From JBFGCT01 sp041581055 (GTDB lineage: Bacteria; Actinomycetota; Acidimicrobiia; Acidimicrobiales; Ilumatobacteraceae), in contig JBFGCT010000077.1 of NCBI GenBank assembly GCA_041581055.1, positions 1 through 17,672 on the forward strand: a stretch of DNA of 17,672 bases, given 5' to 3'. The notes under the pieces were generated by a model. The model ran no database searches, was not told the origin of the DNA, and worked only from the letters and a program-made list of their open reading frames with translations. Positions 7,609 through 14,678 of this stretch are shown here, piece after piece (position 1 is the first letter of the stretch; the number at the start of each line of letters is the position of its first letter). The translations under genes and the position numbers were made by a program.

Positions 7609-9497
7609 GAGTGGCTCCGATCGATCAGTTGCGCCTGGAGGAGACAGAGGCACGCGAGCGTCAAGAAGACGGGGTCGGTCCGCGGATCGGGCGCCTGGTC
7701 GAGCATCGATCGGGCGCGGTCGCGGTCGATGAACGCCGGGCACGCGGTGTCGACGAGGTCGCCGAACCAGTCGCGGAGGCGCGGATCCTCCGGTGTGTAG
7801 AGGAACGGGGTGAGGAACGGGTGTTTGTCCCGCCTCCGGACCTCGTCGATGACGCGGCCGCGACACACCGCCCGCAGGAGTTGCTTCTCCTGCCCTTCGC
7901 CCATCAGGGCCGTCAGCGGCGCGCGGAACAGGAACTCGGCGAGCTCGTGGTCGAGGAAGGGCACGCGCCCTTCGATCGAGTTCGCCATCTCCGTGCCGTC
8001 GCCCAGCACCTTCAGGATGTAGTTCGCGAGACACAGCCTGGTCCACAGGTACGCCGAGTCGTACACCCGCGGCAGCGGGCGGGCGGGGTCGTCGGGCAAC
8101 AGGTCGGCGAGCAGCGCGTACCGGTCGACGTCCTGGTGCGCGCTGGCGAAGTCGGACGCGACGAGCGGCGCCATGCGCGCCGCGTAGGTGGACTTGGCCC
8201 GTACCCAGGAGGGCACGTGCCCGAGGCGGCGCTCGAGGCCGCCGACGTCGAGCGCGTCGCCGTCCGGGAGCATCACGCCCATCGACACCGTGTGCGCGCG
8301 GCGAACCTCCTCGATGATCTCGGTCCGGCCGATCTCGCTGAGGTGGTCGGTCCGCAGGTGCGGGTAGCCGAGCAAGAGCTCGTCGGAGCCCTCGCCGGTG
8401 ATCAGGACGCGGTACCCGTCCTCGTGGGCCTGCTTGCTGAGGAGGTACTTGGCCGGCAGGTGCGCGTTGATCGCGCTGCCCTCGCTGAACCACACCGCGT
8501 CCGGGAGCGCGTCGAGCAGCTGGTGCCGCGACACGTTGACGCGGCGGAGCGTGCCGCCGAGGTGGTCGGCCGTGGCTTGCGCGAGGTGCCCCTCGTCGTA
8601 CGACTCGCGGTCGATCGTCTCGTCGAAGGTCACGGTGTAGTAATCGGTGGCGGTGCCGAGTTCGCGGGCGAACCCGGCCACGGCGCTCGAGTCGACGCCG
8701 CCGCTCAAGGTGAACGCCACCGGCACGTCGGCGCGCAGCCGCAACCGCACCGACTCGCGGAAGCGATGCTCGAACTCCTCCTCCAGCTCGGGCAGCGGGC
8801 GGGGGTCCGAGCCCAGCGGCTGTTGGTAGAGGTCCCAGTACTTCTTGATCCTCGTCTGGCCGTCACTCCACGTCAGGAGGTGCCCGGGCTCGAGCATCCG
8901 GACGCCGTCGAACCAGGTGCGATCGGGTGGCACGTATTGCGTGGCGAGCGCGGTGTGCACGCTGTGGTCGTCCCAACGCGGCTGCACCTCGCCCATCGCG
9001 AACAGCGCCTTGGCCTCCGAGGCCAGCGCCAACCGCTGTCCGTCGTCGGCGTAGACCAGCGGCTTGACCCCGAACCGGTCACGAACGGCGAACAGCAACC
9101 GGTTGCGCGCGTCCCAGAGGACCGCGGCGAACTCGCCCCGGAGCGAGTGCACGCAACGGATCCCCTCGTCCTCGTACAGGTGCACCAGCAGCTCCGAGTC
9201 GCTCCGGGTGGAGAACCGATGGCCGCGTGCCTCGAGGTCGCGTCTGATTCGGACGTCGTCGTAGAACTCGCCGTTGACGACGGCGTGCACGTCGCCACGC
9301 TCGTTGCTGAGCGGTTGGCGGCCGCCGTCCGGATCGACGATCGCCAGCCGCGTGTGGCCGAGGGCGATCCGGCCGTCGCAGCCGAACCAGGCGCCCCGAC
9401 CGTCAGGTCCCCGATGATGCATCGCGTCCAGGCTGCGTTCGAACGCGACCGGGCCGATCGGCCGTTGCCGCGACGCGTACCCGGCGACGCCGCACAT
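7605..9497 (-). CDS. asnB: Asparagine synthetase-like glutamine-dependent amidotransferase
   Basis: 630 residues, full length for class B asparagine synthetases. The N-terminal class II glutaminase is intact: Cys2 directly after Met (MCGVAG), HRGPDG (28-33), HTRLAIVD (48-55), VNGEFYD (74-80) and RSDSE (98-102). The synthetase domain has the ATP pyrophosphatase loop LSGGVDSS (264-271), TGEGSDELLLGYP and NSIEGRVPFLDHELAEF. It should activate a carboxylate as the acyl-adenylate and form an amide with glutamine-derived ammonia or another amine. Homologues in specialised pathways act on non-aspartate substrates, and the operon context suggests that here. The ATG overlaps the upstream stop by one base (TGATG), and its TGA overlaps the cyclase ATG. 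The long open frame on the opposite strand is a GC-bias shadow. Confidence 0.88.
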   Translation of the reverse strand: MCGVAGYASRQRPIGPVAFERSLDAMHHRGPDGRGAWFGCDGRIALGHTRLAIVDPDGGRQPLSNERGDVHAVVNGEFYDDVRIRRDLEARGHRFSTRSDSELLVHLYEDEGIRCVHSLRGEFAAVLWDARNRLLFAVRDRFGVKPLVYADDGQRLALASEAKALFAMGEVQPRWDDHSVHTALATQYVPPDRTWFDGVRMLEPGHLLTWSDGQTRIKKYWDLYQQPLGSDPRPLPELEEEFEHRFRESVRLRLRADVPVAFTLSGGVDSSAVAGFARELGTATDYYTVTFDETIDRESYDEGHLAQATADHLGGTLRRVNVSRHQLLDALPDAVWFSEGSAINAHLPAKYLLSKQAHEDGYRVLITGEGSDELLLGYPHLRTDHLSEIGRTEIIEEVRRAHTVSMGVMLPDGDALDVGGLERRLGHVPSWVRAKSTYAARMAPLVASDFASAHQDVDRYALLADLLPDDPARPLPRVYDSAYLWTRLCLANYILKVLGDGTEMANSIEGRVPFLDHELAEFLFRAPLTALMGEGQEKQLLRAVCRGRVIDEVRRRDKHPFLTPFLYTPEDPRLRDWFGDLVDTACPAFIDRDRARSMLDQAPDPRTDPVFLTLACLCLLQAQLIDRSHS

Positions 9498-10774
9498 CAG
9501 CGCAGGAACTGTTCCCGCTCGCGATCACCGGGCCGGAACTGTTCGAGCGCGAACGCCCGCTCGAAGTAGTCGCGCAGGTCTCGGGCGAATCCGGACCCGC
9601 CGAGAAGCTGGACCAGCTCCGCCGGGAGATCCGGCTCCTCGGCGAGCAGCGCTCGCTGCGCTCGCCAGACATGTCCGTAGACGTCGGAGTACATCTGCTC
9701 GAAGCGGTCGAGGCCGGCGCTGGTCCCGACGAGGAACCACGCGATGGACTGCGCGAGCACGCGACAGCTCTTCTGCACCGCGAACTGCAGCTCGCTTCGG
9801 CCCTGAATCGTGCGCATCTCACGGAGTGAGTCCAGGTCGACGACGCCGCCATCGAGCACGAGGTTCTGCGGCATCAGGCAGTTGCCACGGCCGAGGCTCG
9901 CCGGATCGGCGGGCAGCCAGCCGAGCGCGAGCATCCGGGTCGCCGTGCGCAGCCACCCATCGATGGCGGCCTCGACGTCGACCGTTTCGTCGAGGAGGCG
10001 GGCGCGCTCGTCGAATCCGATCCCGCCGGCCGCGGTCGAGGCGTCGGGGATCTGCAGGTGCATCACGCGGATCGGGACGCATGGGTAGTAGTAGACGAAC
10101 GCCCCGATGCCGGCCTCGAGCTGGTTGCGGACGAGCTCTTTGGTCTTGCGGGACAGTCGCGGCGCCAGGCGCTCGAACACGCGGTCGCGAACCTCGTCGG
10201 GGAACCGGCACGCCATCAGCGGGAACGGCACCGCCGCGAGCTCCGCGTACCGGCGGAGGTGGTCGCGCTGGTAGGCCGAGCAGATCTCGGCCTCGTCGAT
10301 CGCGTCGAAGAGCGGGTGCACGTTGGGTGGCTTCCCCTCGGCGACCGGGAAGCGCTCGAGTTGGTCCATCATGCACACGTCTTCGAGGATGTGCCGCTCG
10401 GGGCCGCCGAGCGACCATGTGAAGATGCTCCACGTGAGCTGAAGGCGGTCGATGAGCGTGTCGAAGTTGTCCGCCCACACCTCGGTCCCCTTCAGCGCGA
10501 TCGAGCCGGAACCCGCTGGTTCGAGCTTCTCGAGGTCGATGTAATAGGCCCGCACGTGCCGTTCGGGGCGGTTGACCGACCCGTCGGCGCCGTAGGCCCA
10601 CTGCCGCTGGACGGGAACGACGTCGCGCAGCTCCTCGCTGAGCGACGCGACGTGGGGCAGGCGCGTGCGCAACTCGCTGAAGAGCTCGTCGTCGTCGGCG
10701 ATGTGCCAGCAGACGTCGGTGTCGACGAGGCGCATGCCGGGGAGAGATCCGACCTGCTCTCGCAGGACCCCCAT
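9497..10774 (-). CDS. Unknown 425-residue protein with a possible kinase-like catalytic motif
   Basis: I do not recognise this family. It is soluble-looking, has no signal peptide or membrane segment, and is rich in Trp, Tyr and Arg. One stretch, GRGNCLMPQNLVLDG followed by GVVDLDSLR (295-318), resembles the catalytic loop and metal-binding site of kinase-fold enzymes, with Asn304 and Asp313 nine residues apart. SelO-type pseudokinases have a similar Asn-to-Asp spacing. Upstream, VYYYPCVPIRVMHLQIP (228-244) and GIGAF look like core strands. A helical tail follows (about 325-410). The gene lies between the aromatic hydroxylase and the AsnB-like gene with one-base overlaps at both ends (TGATG), so it is very likely a pathway enzyme. 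ATG 10774 is the only start that fits. It could be an adenylyl- or phosphotransferase, or something unrelated; the motif reading is tentative. Confidence 0.7.
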   Translation of the reverse strand: MGVLREQVGSLPGMRLVDTDVCWHIADDDELFSELRTRLPHVASLSEELRDVVPVQRQWAYGADGSVNRPERHVRAYYIDLEKLEPAGSGSIALKGTEVWADNFDTLIDRLQLTWSIFTWSLGGPERHILEDVCMMDQLERFPVAEGKPPNVHPLFDAIDEAEICSAYQRDHLRRYAELAAVPFPLMACRFPDEVRDRVFERLAPRLSRKTKELVRNQLEAGIGAFVYYYPCVPIRVMHLQIPDASTAAGGIGFDERARLLDETVDVEAAIDGWLRTATRMLALGWLPADPASLGRGNCLMPQNLVLDGGVVDLDSLREMRTIQGRSELQFAVQKSCRVLAQSIAWFLVGTSAGLDRFEQMYSDVYGHVWRAQRALLAEEPDLPAELVQLLGGSGFARDLRDYFERAFALEQFRPGDREREQFLR

Positions 10775-11493
10775 CAGCGACGCTCCAGGACGGAGCGCAA
10801 CGCGGGGACCGCGTCGCGCAGCCAGCGGAACGAGGGGATGACGAAGTACTGGGGTTGGAGCTCGGCGCGCTGGTGCGGCGTGGCCACCATCTCCCCCACG
10901 TCGGCCGGGACCTGCCGGGCGCCGCCGCCGAGCGCGTGGTCGAGTTCGCCGCTCGAGGAGAGGATGCCCGCGCCGTACGCCTTGACCTCGCCGGCACATT
11001 CGATCAAGCCGAACTCGGAGACCCACTTGTTGAAGTTGGCGATCAGGCCGACGATCTCCTCGTCGTCGACGTGCTCGAGGGCCAGCGTGCTCAAGCTGAT
11101 GAGATACTCCGAGTACCCGGGGATCATCAGCAGCGGGCCGTGACCGAAGACATCGTGGAAGATGTCGGGCCGCTTGCAGTGGTCCAATTCGTCCATTGAT
11201 CGCAAGAACGTCGTCGCCGGTTGCCGGCGAGTCGCGGTGAGCGCCAGATAATCGGCAGGCTCGACGTAGTCTTCGACCGGATAGAGCGTCCAACCGGTGA
11301 GCTCCTCGAGCCGCTCACTCGTGCGATCGAACCGCGGAATCTCCTCGGCGGTGAATCCCAGTGCCGCGATGTCGTCGAAGTATCGGTCGTAGACGCGCCC
11401 CCGAAGAAAGCCGAGTTGGCGGTTGTAAAGGATCGACCAGACCTCGAAGTCCTCCGCTTGGTACACGTCGTACGCCTGTCGCATGAGCGTCAC
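10774..11493 (-). CDS. Aromatic amino acid hydroxylase (phenylalanine 4-hydroxylase family)
   Basis: 239 residues, about the size of the bacterial PhhA catalytic domain with no regulatory domain. The iron ligands are all present: His113 and His118 in PDIFHDVFGHGPLL (109-122) and Glu160 in VSEFGL (158-163). Other family blocks are ATRRQPATTFLRS (87-99), KAYGAGILSSSGEL (171-184) and QPQYFVIPSF (213-222). It is a pterin-dependent, non-heme Fe(II) monooxygenase and should hydroxylate the ring of Phe, Tyr or Trp. Regioselectivity cannot be read off; relatives in natural-product pathways make meta-tyrosine. GTG 11493 gives a 4-nt overlap with the sulfotransferase stop, matching the other junctions; ATG 11484 is an alternative. 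No pterin dehydratase or recycling gene is in view. Confidence 0.87.
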   Translation of the reverse strand: MTLMRQAYDVYQAEDFEVWSILYNRQLGFLRGRVYDRYFDDIAALGFTAEEIPRFDRTSERLEELTGWTLYPVEDYVEPADYLALTATRRQPATTFLRSMDELDHCKRPDIFHDVFGHGPLLMIPGYSEYLISLSTLALEHVDDEEIVGLIANFNKWVSEFGLIECAGEVKAYGAGILSSSGELDHALGGGARQVPADVGEMVATPHQRAELQPQYFVIPSFRWLRDAVPALRSVLERR

Positions 11494-12416
11494 CCCCCGG
11501 GCTCGGCAGAACCGTCAGAGTAGCCGAGGACGCGCAGCCACTCCCCGCAAACCCCCTCGAAGACGGATCGCTCCTCGGGAGTGAGGTCGGCGCGCCACCG
11601 GCCGATCGCGGCCCGGTTGAGCGGCCGGCCGACCGCGTCGGCGCTCGGGTGCTCGTGGGGTCGCCGGAGCAGGTCGTGGGGGGTGGCGGTGTGATCGAGC
11701 ACGGCGCGATCCCACGGCAGGCCGACGTGTTCGAGGATGCGCCGCAGCTGTGCTTCGGGATCGCGCACCAGGTCTTCGTATCGCAGCTCGCAGACGTCCC
11801 CGCTGTCGACGAGCGACCGGGTCGCGGCGATGAGACTCGACCAGCCCTCAGCCGCGTGGGTGATGCTCGTGTAGAACAGGTGGCGATCCGACCGAAGGTG
11901 GGACGCGGCAACGTCACGCCCGTCGCGCACGATGTGGACGAAGCGAGCCCGCGGCCAGTTCGCCAGCCACCGATCGAAGTGCAAGAGGTCCCGTTGGATC
12001 TTCAAGGCCCATCGGGCGACGCCCGCCGCGGCACGGCGGTGTTCGCCGATGGCGTCGAGCAGGGCAGCCCGCTCCTCGAACGTGACGATCTCGCTGTCCG
12101 TCTCGGTCATCGTCCGCGCGACCAGCCGCTCCAGGTCGTCCACCGGCACGCCGAAGCGATCACATTGCTTGATCAGCTGGACGGCGGGCCGAAACGGCGG
12201 CGCCGCCCCGACCCCCGGTCGCCAGACCCGCGGGTCTCGCGCCCGCATCAGCGGCACGACGTCGAGCACCTCCGGACCGACTCGCACCGGTTCCTGCACG
12301 TCGAGCTCCGGGCCCGCCACGACGTCGGGGTGCGAGTCGAGCAGGATCGCCAGAAGGGTGGTGCCCGACCGGTTGTCACCGCCGATGAAGATTGGCTCGC
12401 TGGCGAAGGGTGACAC
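11490..12416 (-). CDS. PAPS-dependent sulfotransferase, first gene of the six-gene operon
   Basis: 308 residues. The 5'-phosphosulfate-binding loop is GGDNRSGTTLLAILLDSHP (12-30) and the 3'-phosphate-binding block is FVHIVRDGRDVAAS (159-172). A further helix carries the usual ELRYEDLVRDPEAQLRRIL pattern. The family transfers sulfate from PAPS to hydroxyls or amines of small molecules, glycans or tyrosine; this is a cytosolic form without a membrane anchor. A phenol made by the neighbouring aromatic hydroxylase is a plausible acceptor, by inference. GTG 12416 has no Shine-Dalgarno and lies only about 10 nt after a TAGGTT box, so the mRNA may be leaderless. The stop overlaps the hydroxylase GTG by 4 nt. 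Confidence 0.83.
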   Translation of the reverse strand: MSPFASEPIFIGGDNRSGTTLLAILLDSHPDVVAGPELDVQEPVRVGPEVLDVVPLMRARDPRVWRPGVGAAPPFRPAVQLIKQCDRFGVPVDDLERLVARTMTETDSEIVTFEERAALLDAIGEHRRAAAGVARWALKIQRDLLHFDRWLANWPRARFVHIVRDGRDVAASHLRSDRHLFYTSITHAAEGWSSLIAATRSLVDSGDVCELRYEDLVRDPEAQLRRILEHVGLPWDRAVLDHTATPHDLLRRPHEHPSADAVGRPLNRAAIGRWRADLTPEERSVFEGVCGEWLRVLGYSDGSAEPGG

Positions 12417-12425
12417 TGCACGGGC

Positions 12426-12454
12426 AACCTACCGCGCCGGCCGAAACGTGTCGC
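12426..12454 (-). promoter_or_regulatory. Candidate promoter of the six-gene operon
   Basis: Read on the minus strand, GCGACA (12454-12449) and TAGGTT (12431-12426) are separated by 17 nt. They match the -35 consensus TTGACA at 4/6 and the -10 pattern TAnnnT. Transcription would begin at about 12419-12416, at or next to the GTG start of the sulfotransferase. That would explain the missing ribosome binding site, and leaderless mRNAs are common in actinobacteria. The rest of the 12417-12564 divergent gap shows no clear operator or repeat. Confidence 0.35.
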
Positions 12455-12564
12455 CGGCCGCGCCCGGCGTGGAGCGCGGGCGCTCGGTGTCTGAGCGGGC
12501 GATCGGCGCGCGGCCACGGCGATTTCGGATTGCACGGTCCGCTCACACTGTCGATGATGGGGGC

Positions 12565-13122
12565 ATGACGTCTTCCTCGGATCTGCCCGCCCCGCCCCCG
12601 TGGCGGGGCATCAGCCACCTCGCGCTGGTGACCCCCGACATGGACCGCACCGTGCGCTTCTACACAGGCGTGCTCGGCATGCCGCTGGTCATGACGCTCA
12701 TGGCCGGGCCGATGCGGCACTACTTCTTCGAGATGTCGCCGCACAACACGGTGGCGTTCTTCGAGATCCCCGACGCGGAGACGTTCAGCAAGGGCGCCGG
12801 CTCACCGGCGCCGCACCCGGTGCAGCTCGATCACATCTCCTTCGACGTCCCCGACGAGCAGGACCTCAAGACGCTGCGGGCCCGCTTGGAGGCGGCGGGG
12901 AGCGAGGTGACCGAGGTGGTCGACCACGGCGTGATGAGGTCGGTGTACTTCACGGACCCGAACGGCATCGCGCTCGAGGCGTCGTGGTGGGTGGAGGACG
13001 GCACCGGCCGCGAGTTCGATCCGACCGACGAGACGATCTTCCTCGACCCCGACCCGGTGCCGGCGATCGCCGAGCTCGCCGCCGGCGGGCTCACGACGCT
13101 CCCCACCACGACGCTCGTGTAG
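12565..13122 (+). CDS. VOC-superfamily (glyoxalase/dioxygenase-like) protein
   Basis: 185 residues with two paired beta-alpha-beta-beta-beta modules of the vicinal oxygen chelate fold. The first begins ISHLALVTPDMDRTVRFYTGVLGM (16-39) and the second LDHISFDVPDEQDLKTLRARL (88-108). The likely metal ligands are His18, His90 and Glu139 (GIALEASWW), so metal binding is probably kept. The C-terminus ends in a 40-residue Asp/Pro-rich tail (FDPTDETIFLDPDPVPAI). Members include glyoxalase I, extradiol dioxygenases and drug-binding resistance proteins; the reaction cannot be chosen here. The start is ATG 12565, preceded by a purine-rich GATGATGGGGGC. The gene is divergent from the six-gene operon and could belong to the pathway (for example ring cleavage or self-protection), or be independent. 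Confidence 0.8.
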   Translation: MTSSSDLPAPPPWRGISHLALVTPDMDRTVRFYTGVLGMPLVMTLMAGPMRHYFFEMSPHNTVAFFEIPDAETFSKGAGSPAPHPVQLDHISFDVPDEQDLKTLRARLEAAGSEVTEVVDHGVMRSVYFTDPNGIALEASWWVEDGTGREFDPTDETIFLDPDPVPAIAELAAGGLTTLPTTTLV

Positions 13123-13127
13123 TGCGT

Positions 13128-13157
13128 GACCGCCGGCCGAGACACCGGCGTGCGGTC
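13128..13157 (+). terminator. Stem-loop after the VOC gene
   Basis: GACC-GCCGG (13128-13136) pairs with CCGGC-(GTGC)-GGTC (13145-13157) around an 8-nt loop, with a 4-nt bulge on the 3' side. It begins 6 nt after the stop codon and precedes the ECF-type promoter of the next cluster. No U-tract is visible, so termination is inferred from position and structure only. Confidence 0.3.
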
Positions 13158-13170
13158 GTGGCGGCACGGG

Positions 13171-13197
13171 TGAACCGATCGGGGCGGTCCGGGCGTA
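13171..13197 (+). promoter_or_regulatory. ECF sigma-type promoter upstream of the lipoprotein gene
   Basis: TGAACC (13171-13176), 17 nt, then CGTA (13194-13197). This resembles the 'GAAC ... CGTA/CGTC' layout of ECF-sigma promoters; for example, B. subtilis SigW sites read TGAAAC-N16/17-CGTA. Transcription would start near 13204, about 30 nt before the ATG at 13234. An ECF sigma gene lies in the same transcription unit, so autoregulation is a natural reading. Only this one candidate was found in the cluster. Confidence 0.45.
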
Positions 13198-13233
13198 GTA
13201 CAGGGTGACGTGCCCGCCACCCCGGAGGATTCC

Positions 13234-14109
13234 ATGAGCGCAAGACGAGTTGCCCCCGCGATCTTCGCGATCGCACTGCTCGCCGCGTCGTGCGGCAGCG
13301 ACGACGCCGACAGCTCGACGACCGACGCCCCGGTCGCCACCGACGTGGCGCCGCCGACCGACGCGCCGGCGCCGGCCGAGCCCGTCACCGGCCCGGCCAC
13401 CATCGCCGCCGACGACCAGACCGGTGACGGCGCCACCGTGGCGGTCGCGTCCGTCAACCTCCCGACCGCCGGGTTCGTCGTCATCCACGCCGACGGCGGG
13501 GGCTCCCCCGGGGCGATCCTCGGCTGGTCCGATCTTCTCCCGGCGGGCGACAGCACCGACGTCGTCGTCACGCTCGAGTCGCCGATCGACGCGTCCGCCA
13601 CCGTGTTCCCGATGGCCCACGTCGACGCCAACGGCAACGGCGAGTACGAGTTCATGCCGCCCGAGGTCACCATCGACGTCCCGGCCACCACCGCCGACGG
13701 CGGCGTCGCCGTCCTGCCGGTCGACTACGAGGTCGCTGGGTCGGGCGAGGGAGCGGCCGGCGAGGAGGCGGGGCTGGCGCTGGCGACCAGCGGGTTCGGC
13801 GACGTTCTCGTCGACGCCGCGGGGAACATCGTCTACCTGTTCACGCCCGACGGCCAGGGCGACAGCACGTGCTACGACCAGTGCGCCGACAATTGGCCGT
13901 TCGTCGCCGAGGCGTCCGGCGTCGGCGCCGGGCTCGACGCGTCGCTGCTCGGCACGACCACCCGCACCAACGGCGACGTCCAGGCCACCTACAACGGCTG
14001 GCCGCTCTACTACTTCGGAGGCGACGCGGCGCCCGGCGACACGAACGGCCAGGGCGTCGGCGACGTGTGGTGGGTGGTCGACGCGGCCGGCGGCGCCGTC
14101 GGGCTGTGA
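13234..14109 (+). CDS. Secreted lipoprotein with DUF7282-like and COG4315-like domains
   Basis: 291 residues. The start is ATG 13234, with GGAGG (13224-13228) 5 nt upstream, which decides against the longer GTG start at 13210. The signal peptide is MSARRVAPAIFAIALLAASC with a lipobox cysteine at 20, followed by an Asp/Ser/Thr/Pro/Ala-rich linker (21-55). The first domain (about 58-165) has the pattern VASVNLPTAGFVVIHAD ... GWSDLLPAGDS, seen in DUF7282-type extracellular beta domains. The second (about 180-288) is a 'secreted repeat of unknown function' domain (COG4315/PF03640): GDVLVDAAGNIVYLFTPD, STCYDQCADNWP, LLGTTTRTNGD, TYNGWPLYYFGGD, and DTNGQGVGDVWWVV. It sits on the outer face of the membrane; its function is unknown. 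It is co-directional with the sigma/anti-sigma pair and probably under their control. Confidence 0.87.
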   Translation: MSARRVAPAIFAIALLAASCGSDDADSSTTDAPVATDVAPPTDAPAPAEPVTGPATIAADDQTGDGATVAVASVNLPTAGFVVIHADGGGSPGAILGWSDLLPAGDSTDVVVTLESPIDASATVFPMAHVDANGNGEYEFMPPEVTIDVPATTADGGVAVLPVDYEVAGSGEGAAGEEAGLALATSGFGDVLVDAAGNIVYLFTPDGQGDSTCYDQCADNWPFVAEASGVGAGLDASLLGTTTRTNGDVQATYNGWPLYYFGGDAAPGDTNGQGVGDVWWVVDAAGGAVGL

Positions 14110-14149
14110 CCGGGGTGGCGGGCGCGACGCGAACTCGAGCTGGGTCGCG

Positions 14150-14677
14150 TTGAACAGCGACGCCCGCGACCTGAACAGCTCCGAGGCGCTCGCCCGCGCG
14201 CTCTATGCGACGCACGGGCCGGCCCTGGCGCAGTGGGCCCGCAGCCGGTTCACCGACCCCGAGACCGCCGAGGAGGTCGTCCAGGAGGTGGTGCTCTCGG
14301 CCTGGCGCAAGTACGACCAGTTCGACCGCCAGCGCGGGACCGAGCGAGCCTGGATGTTCGGCATCGCGCGCAACGTCGCCGCCACCCGGCACCGGCGGGG
14401 ACGACGGCATCTGCGGTCGATCCCGACCGCCGACACGCCCGACGACGTTCGCGACGACGCCGACATCTCCCGCCTCGTCGACCGCTCGCTGATCGCCGAC
14501 GGGGTCCGCTCGCTGTCGGCCGACCACCGGGCGGTGCTGGTCGCCGCATACTGGGAACGGTTGTCGACCAGGGAGATCGCCGAGCGGTTGGGGATCCCGG
14601 ACGGGACCGTCAAGTCCCGCCTGCACTACGCGTTGCGGATCCTGCGGGCCGCGATGGAGGAGCGAGAGGTGCTGTGA
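14150..14677 (+). CDS. ECF-family RNA polymerase sigma factor
   Basis: 175 residues from TTG 14150; the frame is open further upstream but there is no better start, and this one gives a normal ECF length. Region 2 spans about 15-85 (ALYATHGPALAQWARSRF, EEVVQEVVLSAWRKYDQF, ERAWMFGIARNVAATRHRR). Region 4 spans about 118-170 (LSADHRAVLVAAYWERLSTR, REIAERLGIPDGTVKSRLHY), the helix-turn-helix that reads the -35 element. It should direct polymerase to envelope or stress genes when its anti-sigma factor releases it. The next gene, one base after its stop, encodes an RskA-like protein, so SigK-type pairing is likely. An ECF-like promoter lies upstream of the preceding lipoprotein gene. The start codon assignment is uncertain by a few codons. 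Confidence 0.88.
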   Translation: MNSDARDLNSSEALARALYATHGPALAQWARSRFTDPETAEEVVQEVVLSAWRKYDQFDRQRGTERAWMFGIARNVAATRHRRGRRHLRSIPTADTPDDVRDDADISRLVDRSLIADGVRSLSADHRAVLVAAYWERLSTREIAERLGIPDGTVKSRLHYALRILRAAMEEREVL

Positions 14678-14678
14678 C

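Noticed and set aside
7611..9569. 652-codon open frame on the plus strand opposite the AsnB-like gene
   Set aside because: It has no recognisable family pattern and is Arg/Val/Glu-rich. It mirrors a complete, well-conserved AsnB-like gene, as expected for high-GC antisense frames.
7605..12416. Lasso-peptide cluster (AsnB-like cyclase)
   Set aside because: There is no precursor peptide, RRE protein or transglutaminase-like protease. The AsnB-like protein keeps a full glutaminase domain with Cys2.
12530..12558. Promoter for the VOC gene (TTGCAC, then GATGAT)
   Set aside because: The -35-like box is fair, but the -10-like box departs from TAnnnT, so it was not listed as a feature.
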